Positions 1 to 7,242 of a DNA stretch of 64,000 nt are shown here, one piece after another. This DNA comes from Bacteroides caccae (GTDB lineage: Bacteria; Bacteroidota; Bacteroidia; Bacteroidales; Bacteroidaceae): contig NZ_CP022412.2 in NCBI RefSeq assembly GCF_002222615.2, positions 124,001 through 188,000 of the forward strand. The letters run 5' to 3'. Position 1 is the first letter of the stretch. Every line of letters begins with the position of its first letter. Position numbers and translations under genes: made by a program. The notes below the pieces were generated by a model. The model was not told where the DNA came from, searched no databases, and saw only the letters and a program-made list of their open reading frames with translations.

Positions 1-391
1 GTTGATGAGCCATATTTGTTTATATGTATAATTCATTGCTCAACTACAAAATAGCACGATACAAACAGACCTGCATAACATGGTTTGCCTGCTCGTAAAT
101 TCATAAATAAAAGGATATAAAATCTCTGTGGCAAATAAATCGTTATTTGTCAAATAGCTGAATAGCTTTCTTGAAGGGGGCTATTCGCAGGAGCGTAGCT
201 ATATACAGAGTTTCATAAGAAGTGAATACTATTTGTTAATTGATATAGCGCAAATATATGAAAAATTAAGAATTTCAACCTATCAATTCATGGATTTCAT
301 ATGCAGGTGCAAATTAATTTGAAATACTGCTGTGCGCATGGCGGTAAATATAGGCGTTAATCTCCGCATGACAATAAAACAAGCCGAAAAT
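1..391. other. Intergenic or partly coding edge, no supported gene
   Basis: I see no convincing gene. There is a small two-part hairpin: TAGCT (155-159) and AATAGC (161-166) pair with GCTATT (180-185) and AGCTA (197-201). CAAATATA at about 251-258 is a minus-strand match to TAnnTTTG and could drive a leftward gene whose body lies outside the window. A leftward open frame from about position 35 runs off the edge but is too short to judge. Confidence 0.4.
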
Positions 392-2443
392 TTAGATGAA
401 TAGCGTGTGTTTTGTTCCGCTATATGTCAGTGTTAAACGGTGCATTGCCCTCGTGACCGCCACATATAGCATACTCCGGTCGATCTCTGAATGATAATTC
501 TTATCGTCTGTCTGTGGAATAATTACCTCATCAAATTCCAAACCCTTTGCCATGTGTGCAGAGGTGATAACAATACCCTGCACAAAAGCCGAACTTTGGT
601 TCGATAGGAAATGAATATCAGGAATTTGCAATTTATCTGCCATCTCACAGGCTTGCGATTCGGTTTTGCAGACAATCCCCAGCGATTTGTAGGCGGATGC
701 CTGAAAGGTAACTATTAAATCTTTAATAGCAGATAGTTCTTCTTTCTCATTATTAAATTGTAATACTTTCGGTTTCTCTCCATGCCGTGCGACTGGTTCA
801 AGATCGGTATTTGTCCGTATTTTCTGTGCAAAATCAGTGATCTCGCAAGTAGAACGGTAGCTCTTGCACAGCTTCATCACCTCGCCTGTGACAAGAGCTT
901 TCTGAATCATATCCGCAGTAGACGAGCCATAAGGATTGACCGACTGGCTGGTATCACCCAATACCGTTTTCCGACAAGGGAATAGCTTTTGTGTTACCTT
1001 ATACTGGATTGGAGAATAATCTTGCATTTCATCTACCAGCAAATGTTTAACATAGTTCTTTGTACCACCTTCCAAAGCGATATGCAGATACGCCAATGGT
1101 GCTAAGTCGGCATATTCAAGTGTGCGGTTCTTCCGCATTTTAAACAGTTCCGGCTTATCCATCCATGCGAAGAAATCTTTATAGACTTGCAGATCATTGT
1201 TTCCGGCAAACATTCGCTTAATCTCTTTCTTAAGGAAATTCCGTTCGGCAGTCGTCACAGTGAAAGCGTATTGTACTTTCATCATATCGAGAATATAATC
1301 CGTCATTGCCTCAAACCGCTGGCGCATGGGGTAGCGGTTGAAACGGTGGAATTGCTCTTCGATAAATTCAGCCGGGACGGTGATATGCTTGGTTAGCTTC
1401 ACATCCTCTGCTCTAAAGTAGTGGTTTTCGATGTGCAAAATAAAGCGATCCAGACTGGCGATGAAGTCGAAAGATGATTTATATTCGATTCGTTCAATAA
1501 AGTCCGGTGTTGGTTTTGTCAGCACTTCATTCACTTGCTCGAAAAAGCTAAGGTATTTATATTTGTGATTCAGTACTTCGGAAAGTATCTGCTCCATGCT
1601 CATTTCGGGTACGGTTTCTTCTCCCAGTTCGGGCAGGACGTTAGAGATGTAATCGGCAAACACCTTGTTCGGAGAAACGATCAATATGTCTTTTGAAGAG
1701 ATATTACCCTGAAAAGCATACAGCAAATAGGCGATGCGGTGTAGGGCAATAGAAGTTTTGCCCGAACCTGCTACACCCTGAATGATGAGCGTTCGGGCTT
1801 CCTCATTACGGATAATTAGGTTTTGTTCTCGCTGGATGGTGGCAACGATGTTCTTCATTTTATCATCTGCATTAGAACTTAGTTCCTTTTGCAGAATATC
1901 ATCGTGGACGGTCAGCGCATTTTCGATCATGAATTCCATCTTTCCAGCCCGAATCCGGTATTGCCGTTTCAATGAAATATCCCCTTTTATCTCTCCCGAT
2001 GGGGATTGATAAGATGCTTCACCCAATTCGTAATCGTAGAACATACTTGAAATAGGTGCCCGCCAATCGTAAATTACGGTTGTCCGGCTTTCAGTATCAT
2101 GAAAGGTATGAATGCCGATATAAACAGGGATTATCGGACGGTTCTCGCTCTTCTCTTGAAAGTCGATTCGTCCGAAGTAGGGAATATCCACTATTTTGGC
2201 AAGCCGTCGGCGTTTGTCAATTACACTTTCGCCTATGGCAAAATGATTCAGGATGCTTTCACGCATGGAGCGTATCTCATGCGGATCAATATCTTTATTA
2301 TTCCAAAGGTAGTCTTTGTACTCTGCCAATGTATCTACATGGTCTTTCACGGATACATTGGTATGGCTGATTATCTGCTTCAGCCGGACGATTATTTGCT
2401 GCAAATAGCTTCTTTCTTGCTTCTCTGTTTGATTGAATACCAT
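392..2443 (-). CDS. HelD-like superfamily 1 helicase / RNA polymerase recycling ATPase
   Basis: This 683-residue protein belongs to the UvrD/Rep-like superfamily 1, in the HelD subgroup that in Firmicutes and Actinobacteria frees stalled RNA polymerase from DNA. Seen: an N-terminal coiled segment (residues 1-85), Walker A GVAGSGKT at 223-230, Walker B DEMQD with the following GDTSQSV motif near 480-510, and a C-terminal motif VI (YVAVTRAMHRL). The Q-rich stretch before Walker A (IQREQNLIIRNEE) is typical of HelD. Length fits the family. The start MVFNQTEK follows a minus-strand -7 box, CAAAATTA at 2488-2495, leaving a leader of about 40 nt. The gene diverges from the nucleotidyltransferase gene at 2570. 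It might instead act as a generic DNA helicase; the HelD role is inferred from family only. Confidence 0.85.
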   Translation of the reverse strand: MVFNQTEKQERSYLQQIIVRLKQIISHTNVSVKDHVDTLAEYKDYLWNNKDIDPHEIRSMRESILNHFAIGESVIDKRRRLAKIVDIPYFGRIDFQEKSENRPIIPVYIGIHTFHDTESRTTVIYDWRAPISSMFYDYELGEASYQSPSGEIKGDISLKRQYRIRAGKMEFMIENALTVHDDILQKELSSNADDKMKNIVATIQREQNLIIRNEEARTLIIQGVAGSGKTSIALHRIAYLLYAFQGNISSKDILIVSPNKVFADYISNVLPELGEETVPEMSMEQILSEVLNHKYKYLSFFEQVNEVLTKPTPDFIERIEYKSSFDFIASLDRFILHIENHYFRAEDVKLTKHITVPAEFIEEQFHRFNRYPMRQRFEAMTDYILDMMKVQYAFTVTTAERNFLKKEIKRMFAGNNDLQVYKDFFAWMDKPELFKMRKNRTLEYADLAPLAYLHIALEGGTKNYVKHLLVDEMQDYSPIQYKVTQKLFPCRKTVLGDTSQSVNPYGSSTADMIQKALVTGEVMKLCKSYRSTCEITDFAQKIRTNTDLEPVARHGEKPKVLQFNNEKEELSAIKDLIVTFQASAYKSLGIVCKTESQACEMADKLQIPDIHFLSNQSSAFVQGIVITSAHMAKGLEFDEVIIPQTDDKNYHSEIDRSMLYVAVTRAMHRLTLTYSGTKHTLFI

Positions 2444-2487
2444 AGTAATTTATTGCTAAAGGATGAAATTAGAGTCAAAACGGTGCG

Positions 2488-2495
2488 CAAAATTA
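2488..2495 (-). promoter_or_regulatory. -7 box for the HelD-like gene
   Basis: CAAAATTA on the plus strand reads TAATTTTG on the minus strand, matching the Bacteroides -7 consensus TAnnTTTG about 45 nt before the ATG. No clear -33 box is seen. Confidence 0.5.
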
Positions 2496-2551
2496 CTGCA
2501 ATCCAACAGGATAGGAAATGGCTATTTATAGCTATATATCCATAAGTTTTG

Positions 2552-2559
2552 TATCTTTG
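2552..2559 (+). promoter_or_regulatory. -7 box for the nucleotidyltransferase-fold gene
   Basis: TATCTTTG matches TAnnTTTG and lies 11 nt before ATG 2570. This is why the upstream TTG at 2549 is rejected as a start: it overlaps the promoter. Confidence 0.6.
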
Positions 2560-2569
2560 CACGCTCAAA

Positions 2570-3163
2570 ATGAACGACATGGATATTCTTGAACTTGCCT
2601 TACATAATCAGCAAACCGCTTGGAAAATACTGGAACATACCGGTATTATCCCGGCATGGGAACGTATTGGGGCAACCGTTCATTTGGTAGGATCACTCAA
2701 ATCCGGTCTGTTGGCAAAGAGCAGGGATATAGACCTGCATATCTATACCGATACATTGGATATTGCAGCCAGCTTTTCTGTGATGCAGGAACTTGCCGAA
2801 CGGCTCTCTTTAAAGGAAATCCAATTTAAGAATCTGATTCAGACAGAAGAAGAGTGCATCGAATGGCACGCCATTTACGAAGATGAGGACATGAATACAT
2901 GGAAGTTTGACATGATTCATATTCGCAAAGGCTCAAAATATGATGGTGTGGTTGAAAAAGTAACTGTTGCCATTACGAACCAACTTACTCCTGAAATCAA
3001 GAATACCATCCTTCAAATAAAATTCGATGTGCCGGACGGGATACAGATTCCCGGCATAGAAATCTATCATGCTGTTTTCGTGGGTGGGGTTCGTAGTTAC
3101 AAAGAACTGGAACAATGGAGAAAAACCAATCCGCTGACAAATAGCTTGGATTGGTTACCATAA
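2570..3163 (+). CDS. Nucleotidyltransferase-fold protein
   Basis: This 197-residue protein carries the minimal nucleotidyltransferase signature: GS (VGSLKSG, about residues 36-42) followed by a D-x-D pair in SRDIDLHIYTD, about residues 45-55. Family members transfer a nucleotide to a small molecule, protein or RNA; the acceptor cannot be read here. A later acidic strand (EWHAIYEDEDMNTWKFDMIHI) may supply the third carboxylate. The start at 2570 (MNDMDILE) is chosen because the longer TTG-initiated frame overlaps a -7 box at 2552-2559. With that promoter the leader is only a few bases; ATG 2579 is an alternative. It is divergent from the HelD-like gene and followed by the TIGR04076 gene 74 bp downstream. 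Resistance-type nucleotidyltransferases are one possibility but nothing shows a drug substrate. Confidence 0.7.
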   Translation: MNDMDILELALHNQQTAWKILEHTGIIPAWERIGATVHLVGSLKSGLLAKSRDIDLHIYTDTLDIAASFSVMQELAERLSLKEIQFKNLIQTEEECIEWHAIYEDEDMNTWKFDMIHIRKGSKYDGVVEKVTVAITNQLTPEIKNTILQIKFDVPDGIQIPGIEIYHAVFVGGVRSYKELEQWRKTNPLTNSLDWLP

Positions 3164-3236
3164 TGGAAATATGTTTAAAGCAGCCCTACGAATAACCATA
3201 AGTGAGTAACCTTGCATATATCGTATGTGACAAATA

Positions 3237-3545
3237 TTGAAAATGAAAAAGATTAGAATAACAGCTATAAGAAGGGTGCAGCATAGTGATTTGTCGGCTA
3301 TGTACGAAAATCCGATTGAACACACTTGTGATATTGAACAAGGTACGACCTTTATTTCAGTTGATGGGCAGAAACCGGAAGAACTGTGTGAAAGCGCATG
3401 GGGTTCAATGAGCTATTTTGTTACGGAATTAGCCAATGGAGGCGGTAACTTCTATGATGGCTGGATGAAAAATCCGCACTCAGCAATGATTTCGTGTAAC
3501 GATGGTTTTCGTCCTGTTAGTTTTTATATTGAAGTGATTGAATAA
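3237..3545 (+). CDS. TIGR04076 family protein
   Basis: A small 102-residue cytoplasmic protein. It matches the pattern I know for TIGR04076 proteins: an N-terminal beta strand KIRITAIRR, the middle segment ending in CESAWGSM, the GGGNFYDGWMKNP segment, and the closing motif SCNDGFRPVSFYIEVIE. The biochemical role of the family is unknown. Members often carry conserved cysteines that suggest metal or redox binding; here cysteines are visible at ENPIEHTC, LCES and ISCNDG. MKK at 3243 is an equally good start, since 3237 and 3243 both encode Met. The gene follows the nucleotidyltransferase gene in the same direction, and no separate promoter is evident. Confidence 0.7.
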   Translation: MKMKKIRITAIRRVQHSDLSAMYENPIEHTCDIEQGTTFISVDGQKPEELCESAWGSMSYFVTELANGGGNFYDGWMKNPHSAMISCNDGFRPVSFYIEVIE

Positions 3546-3578
3546 TGATGTACATTAAGATAAAACGCCAGTGCTTAG

Positions 3579-4343
3579 TTAATAGAGAATACCGAAACTT
3601 TCTGCCCGGTTGATGGCTTCGATCACATTATCGACATTCAGTTTTGCCAATATATTCTTGCGGTGATTGTTCACCGTGTAAATACTAAGGTTCAGTTTAG
3701 ATGCAATCTCCTTGCTCAAAAAGCCCTGTCGGATTAATAAGAGTATTTCCTTTTCCCGCTTGGTTAATTGTTGGTCTGCCGGAACAACTGCCAATGCAAG
3801 TATCTCACCCGTTTTCCGATTAATAACTGTCCGCTTGATTCGCTCCATAGGTGTTTGGTCAGGCGCAATATCCATCACTCCCATAATCATCCATGCCTTT
3901 CCGTTCTTGTCTTTCTGAATCACTTGGTGGCGACTGATTACATTCACATATTCCTGCCGGGCATTCAACATACGAATCTGGAATATCTGCTGATAATCAT
4001 TTCGTTGTTCTTGCGGAAGTGAATAGATGAACTGCCCGTGTTCAATCTGGTGTTCGATGAGTTGCGCCCGGTCGTCCGAGTGAATCCGTTCCTCCAATAA
4101 ATCCCCCTGCTTCCGAATCGTCTTTATCCATGTAGGGTTATATCCGAAGATAGTAGCAAAATTATCGGATGCAAAATCGTATCGCTCTTTGAAAACATCT
4201 ACCGTAAAGATACAACTTTGGCTCATTTGTGAGAATGTCTGTATAGATGCTCTGCGTTCATACCACAAATCATAGTCCACATCCAGCGGGCTGATCTGCT
4301 GTCTTGCCCATAATTCTTCGGGAGTTATCTTATTGGTAGTCAT
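3579..4343 (-). CDS. PAS/LuxR-type transcriptional regulator
   Basis: This 254-residue regulator has a PAS-like sensory half (about residues 35-165, including FTVDVFKERYDFASDNFATIFGYNP) and a C-terminal LuxR/FixJ helix-turn-helix (about 190-250, LTKREKEILLLIRQG then SKEIASKLNLSIYTVNNHRKNIL). It should bind DNA as a dimer and respond to a small ligand or cofactor that cannot be predicted. There is no receiver domain. A -7 box (CAAAGATA on plus, 4348-4355) lies only a few bases before the ATG, so the transcript may be leaderless. A distant paralogue of the same layout is at 15181-15969 inside the inner element. The neighbouring HTH genes on the other strand are plausible targets, but this is inference. 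Confidence 0.8.
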   Translation of the reverse strand: MTTNKITPEELWARQQISPLDVDYDLWYERRASIQTFSQMSQSCIFTVDVFKERYDFASDNFATIFGYNPTWIKTIRKQGDLLEERIHSDDRAQLIEHQIEHGQFIYSLPQEQRNDYQQIFQIRMLNARQEYVNVISRHQVIQKDKNGKAWMIMGVMDIAPDQTPMERIKRTVINRKTGEILALAVVPADQQLTKREKEILLLIRQGFLSKEIASKLNLSIYTVNNHRKNILAKLNVDNVIEAINRAESFGILY

Positions 4344-4347
4344 GCGG

Positions 4348-4355
4348 CAAAGATA
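4348..4355 (-). promoter_or_regulatory. -7 box abutting the LuxR-type start codon
   Basis: CAAAGATA (TATCTTTG on minus) lies 4 nt upstream of the ATG at 4343, which would place the transcription start at or beside the start codon. Confidence 0.5.
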
Positions 4356-4570
4356 AGCGATAAATCTTTTCGTATCTCTATCTCCATTTGACTTTCTATG
4401 TAAATGCGTTCAAAAAAAGAATATCCTATGAGTATATTCCAAATGAATTGAGCCAGAGATAGACAGGATATACCACTTTCAGACAGTTTTGAAAACGGCT
4501 CTTGATTTTTCTTTCATTTGCCGATGAAAATAGAATCAACACGTTTTATAAACCATTTAAAATTAAAAGT

Positions 4571-4885
4571 ATGGAAGTAGTAACCATTGAAAAGAGAACC
4601 TTTTCGTATGTCTGCGAACGGTTCACCGAGTTTGCCAAACGAATAGAAAGTTTGTGCAGCACTCATACCCAGAAAGTAGAAAACTGGCTGGATAGTCAAG
4701 AAGTGTGCCTGTTGTTAGGTTTTAGCAAACGAACACTGCAATATTACCGAAGCAGTGGACAGCTGGCTTATTCTCAAATCGGGAGCAAGATTTATTATAA
4801 GTCTTCCGATATTGAAAGAATTATTGCGGACAGTGAAACACAAAGTCAATCACCCAAACAAACCATGCCTTATGAAAAGAACTAA
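4571..4885 (+). CDS. Excisionase-like helix-turn-helix protein (outer-element copy)
   Basis: This 104-residue protein has an N-terminal helical part (MEVVTIEKRTFSYVCERF) and a C-terminal MerR-like/HTH_17 domain (about residues 45-90: SQEVCLLLGFSKRTLQYYR then a wing ending YKSSDIERII). Proteins of this kind act as excisionases or regulators in Bacteroides integrative elements. The start at 4571 is chosen over the upstream frame at 4502 because the start MEVVTIEKRTF lines up with the paralogue at 10986-11297 (MEIVSIERKTF). It overlaps DUF3876 (4872) by 14 nt, implying translational coupling. It heads a small plus-strand operon of HTH, DUF3876 and HTH. Confidence 0.75.
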   Translation: MEVVTIEKRTFSYVCERFTEFAKRIESLCSTHTQKVENWLDSQEVCLLLGFSKRTLQYYRSSGQLAYSQIGSKIYYKSSDIERIIADSETQSQSPKQTMPYEKN

Positions 4886-5165
4886 AGAAGATTACCCGTC
4901 CTTCAACCTGTTTTCTATTGTCGGCACATGGGAAAGCGTTAATCTGAATCCTACGATAATCATTTATCGGAGCGATAAAGAGTACCTTCTTTCTATTATA
5001 TATGTATCGGAAACCACTAAACAGGCTTCGCCCGCTACTTATGAGATACAGCAAGATGGTAGCCAGTATTTTATTGCCACTGCATCCAAACGGCTCTATG
5101 TAGATTATGATTCAACAAAAGATGTACTTAGCATTTCATCGTTGGGTGACTATCTGCGCAACTAG
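4872..5165 (+). CDS. DUF3876 family protein
   Basis: This 97-residue protein is recognised by the FNLFSIVGTWESVNLNP start, the central TKQASPATYEIQQDG segment and the C-terminal LSISSLGDYLRN, which are characteristic of DUF3876 proteins of Bacteroides conjugative elements. The function is unknown. The predicted secondary structure is all beta and resembles a small lipocalin-like or pilus-lid fold, but that is only impression. The start ATG 4872 overlaps the upstream HTH gene's stop, so the two are probably co-translated. The gene that follows (5219) is another HTH protein 53 bp away. The same HTH pair in the inner element (10644-11297) lacks a DUF3876 gene between them. Confidence 0.75.
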   Translation: MKRTKEDYPSFNLFSIVGTWESVNLNPTIIIYRSDKEYLLSIIYVSETTKQASPATYEIQQDGSQYFIATASKRLYVDYDSTKDVLSISSLGDYLRN

Positions 5166-5218
5166 CCAGCCATCTAGCCATCTTGAAATCAATATTTCAA
5201 TAAAACAATCTTTCAATC

Positions 5219-5512
5219 ATGGAACTAATAAATAAAGATACTCCACAAGTCAAAGAATTTATTTCTTCGCTTGATTCGATGCTGAACGGCATTGAATCTA
5301 TAGTCAAGCATTACAAGCCCCACCTGAACGGGGAACGCTTTCTTTCTAATAATGAGGTTTCCAAGAAACTGAATGTCAGTTTGCGAACCTTGCAAGAGTG
5401 GCGAGATACAGGACTAATCCCCTTTATCCAAATAAAAGGTAAAATCATCTATCGCCAAAGCGATATTGATAAGCTGCTCCAAAAGCACTACTTTGAAAGC
5501 TGGAAAGAATAA
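5219..5512 (+). CDS. Helix-turn-helix DNA-binding protein (outer-element copy 2)
   Basis: A 97-residue protein with an N-terminal helix (VKEFISSLDSMLNGIESIVKHYKP) and an HTH_17/excisionase domain at about residues 40-88: GERFLSNNEVSKKLNVSLRTLQEWRD, wing YRQSDIDKLLQ. It is the paralogue of 10644-10955, which shares GERF-x-(T/S), V-S, LKVS-RRTLQ-type residues and the closing YR-SDI motif. Likely a DNA-bending or regulatory factor for excision of the outer element. It is third in the plus-strand operon after 4571 and 4872. No start ambiguity. Confidence 0.75.
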   Translation: MELINKDTPQVKEFISSLDSMLNGIESIVKHYKPHLNGERFLSNNEVSKKLNVSLRTLQEWRDTGLIPFIQIKGKIIYRQSDIDKLLQKHYFESWKE

Positions 5513-5576
5513 CTATCTAAAAGAGTATGATTTCCACTATCTTAAAATGAAACCTCTTTTATTAAGGTGGAAATTA

Positions 5577-5584
5577 TACCTTTG
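5577..5584 (+). promoter_or_regulatory. -7 box for the GNAT gene
   Basis: TACCTTTG matches TAnnTTTG and lies 21 nt before ATG 5606. It overlaps the N-terminal extension of the longer frame starting at 5567, which argues for the 5606 start. Confidence 0.55.
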
Positions 5585-5605
5585 CATCCCAAAACAGTTG
5601 AAATT

Positions 5606-6133
5606 ATGAAGTTTGTAATAGAATCCGGTACGACTGCCGATATTGACGAATTAGAAAAGTTATATGATGATCTGAATGATTATCTATCAGCTACCACCAA
5701 TTATCCCGGATGGATAAAAGGCATTTATCCTATCCGTGAAGATGCAGTTGCTGGCATAGAAAATAATACTCTTTTTGTTGTCAGGCATGATGGAAAGATA
5801 GCTGGCTCTATTATCTTAGACCATCATCCCGATGAAGCCTATAATAATGTAAGGTGGAAAATAGAAGCTGACTACAGTCGTATTTTTGTGATACGTACTT
5901 TTGTGGTGCATCCCTCATTCTTAAAAATGGGTATCGGTCGTGTTTTGATGGATTATTCGTTTGAACTGGCTCAACAATCAGGTATAAAATCCATCCGTTT
6001 GGATGTGTATGAAAATAATCTTCCGGCAATCTCCCTCTATGAGAAATGCGGTTTTGAATACATTGATACCGTAGATTTAGGCTTTGGCAACTACGGGCTG
6101 GATTGGTTCAAACTGTACGAGAAACTCGTTTAA
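5606..6133 (+). CDS. GNAT family N-acetyltransferase
   Basis: This 175-residue protein has the GNAT fold: motif A with FVIRTFVVHPSFLKMGIGRVLMDYS (residues about 95-120, with the acetyl-CoA pyrophosphate loop K-M-G-I-G-R) and motif B NLPAISLYEKCGFEYIDTVDL near 140-163. Such enzymes move an acetyl group from acetyl-CoA to an amine of a metabolite, drug or protein; the acceptor is unknown. ATG 5606 (MKFVIESG) is chosen because of the -7 box at 5577-5584. The gene has its own promoter and sits between the HTH operon and the integrase remnant, so it is probably cargo of the outer element. A small hairpin after the stop (CCGAAAA 6173-6179 with TTTTCGG 6186-6192) may end transcription. Confidence 0.85.
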   Translation: MKFVIESGTTADIDELEKLYDDLNDYLSATTNYPGWIKGIYPIREDAVAGIENNTLFVVRHDGKIAGSIILDHHPDEAYNNVRWKIEADYSRIFVIRTFVVHPSFLKMGIGRVLMDYSFELAQQSGIKSIRLDVYENNLPAISLYEKCGFEYIDTVDLGFGNYGLDWFKLYEKLV

Positions 6134-6201
6134 ACTTTAATCAAGTGGAAGTTGCTTACCTCATTGCCAGCCCCGAAAACATTGTTTTTCGGAATTTAAT
6201 T

Positions 6202-6352
6202 TGAATCATTGACTTTTCCAGTGAAGTATTTAGTCTGTGTAAGTCTTTAGATGAAAATACGCTCGAAATGTAATGAGAGGAAGATTTTCATCTAAACCGA
6301 AGGCTCGGACTTGAACGGACTAAATACGGAACTTACCTTTGTCAATGCTTCA
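6202..6352. repeat. Large imperfect inverted repeat (about 150 nt)
   Basis: Four nested stems are visible. 6202-6213 pairs with 6341-6352 (12 bp, one mismatch). GTATTTAGTC 6226-6235 pairs perfectly with GACTAAATAC 6318-6327. AAGTC 6241-6245 pairs with GACTT 6308-6312. TTTAGATGAAAAT 6246-6258 pairs perfectly with ATTTTCATCTAAA 6284-6296. It lies between the GNAT gene and the 3' end of the split integrase. It could be a folded recombination site, a structured RNA or a decayed terminal repeat. Confidence 0.75.
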
Positions 6353-6382
6353 TATTGAGTTCTGGAAAACTTACTTTAAAAG

Positions 6383-6425
6383 AAAAGGATTGAGAAAATG
6401 AAATTCATTCTTCCCAATCCTTTTT
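6383..6425. terminator. Bidirectional terminator after the integrase remnant
   Basis: AAAAGGATTG (6383-6392) pairs with CAATCCTTTT (6415-6424), with U-rich tracts on both sides (CTTTTT on plus, CCTTTTCTTTT on minus). It separates the plus-strand GNAT gene from the minus-strand integrase fragment. Confidence 0.7.
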
Positions 6426-6446
6426 CAATATTAGCTACTACCTTTA

Positions 6447-6995
6447 TTATATAGCCAATTCCGACAGACAGCTATTTACCTTTTGCATATCCTTGAAAAT
6501 ATTCTGATCCAGTACCCGTGCATAGTGTTTGGTTACGCTTGTATCTGCATGACCTAACATCTTAGCAACATTCTCCATGCTCACGCCATTCGCAAGGCAA
6601 ATGCTTGTGGCATAGGAATGTCTGGCTGAATGTGTGCACAGATTTTTCTGTAACCCGCATACATCGGCAATCTCTTTCAAATAACTGTTCATACGTTGAT
6701 TGCTCAATACTGGCAATAGCTTTCCGGTACATTCTGCCACATTTTTATACTTTTCAAGTATAGAAGCTGCCACAGGTAGCACAGGAATGTTACACATGAT
6801 TTTGGTCTTTTGGCGGTTCTTCCTTATCCAAAGTTCCCCTTTATTATCTTTTACCAAGTGTTCAGGTGATAAGTCTTTCACATCGCTGAATGCCAAGCCA
6901 GTGAATAGATAGAAAACTATCAATGCAACCAATAGAGGAATATAGCAAACAAACGTCAATGCGTTGTAAAACAGCAAAATTGCTTTGGTTTGCAC
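6447..6995 (-). pseudogene. Tyrosine recombinase, C-terminal fragment
   Basis: Only the catalytic half of a Bacteroides-type tyrosine recombinase remains. Homology begins at VFYLFTGLAFSDVKDL (about position 6917) and runs to the normal C-terminus. The HxxR motif (HSARHSYAT), the GHADTSVTKHY segment and the catalytic tyrosine (HYARV) are present. The first 26 residues of the open frame do not look like integrase, so the gene is truncated at its 5' side, losing the arm-binding and core-binding domains. The matching N-terminal half on the same strand lies at 21219-22019 and stops at the same motif. The simplest reading is one integrase gene split by a 14-kb insertion. The 6-codon overlap between the halves differs in sequence, so fragments of two related genes cannot be excluded. 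Confidence 0.8.
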
Positions 6996-7161
6996 AGTTG
7001 GGTAAACAGCAAAGACAGGTGGAATAACGAACCTGTTCAGCTACCAAGTCATTACCTGTTTTCATTTCATTCAGATGCAGTCAATCAAGGGTTAAACAGT
7101 TAGAAAGGATGACTTCCCATCCGGGAAACGTCCTCATTTCCGGCAGATTTAGCCCGTCCGG

Positions 7162-7233
7162 TTTTGATTGCGCCGTTCTGCCTGATTCTCATATCATTCG
7201 ACTGGCGAAGTATGAGTAAAATTGCAATCAAAA
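7162..7233. repeat. Nested hairpin upstream of tandem integrases
   Basis: TTTTGATTGC (7162-7171) pairs perfectly with GCAATCAAAA (7224-7233). Inside it, CTCATA (7188-7193) pairs with TATGAG (7211-7216) and TTCG (7197-7200) with CGAA (7206-7209). It ends 9 bp before the first integrase start, so it is a candidate attachment-arm, operator or leader structure. Confidence 0.6.
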
Positions 7234-7242
7234 AAGTAACGC

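Noticed and set aside
6900..6995. The six-codon VF-x-x-FT overlap at both integrase breaks read as a target-site duplication
   Set aside because: The two copies differ in about 8 of 18 bases, which does not fit a fresh duplication; the 10-bp match TTGGTTTGCA (near 6984 and 21274) is also too short to be decisive.
6447..6995. Treating 6447-6995 as an intact small integrase
   Set aside because: The N-terminal domains are missing and the first 26 residues are hydrophobic and unlike integrases.
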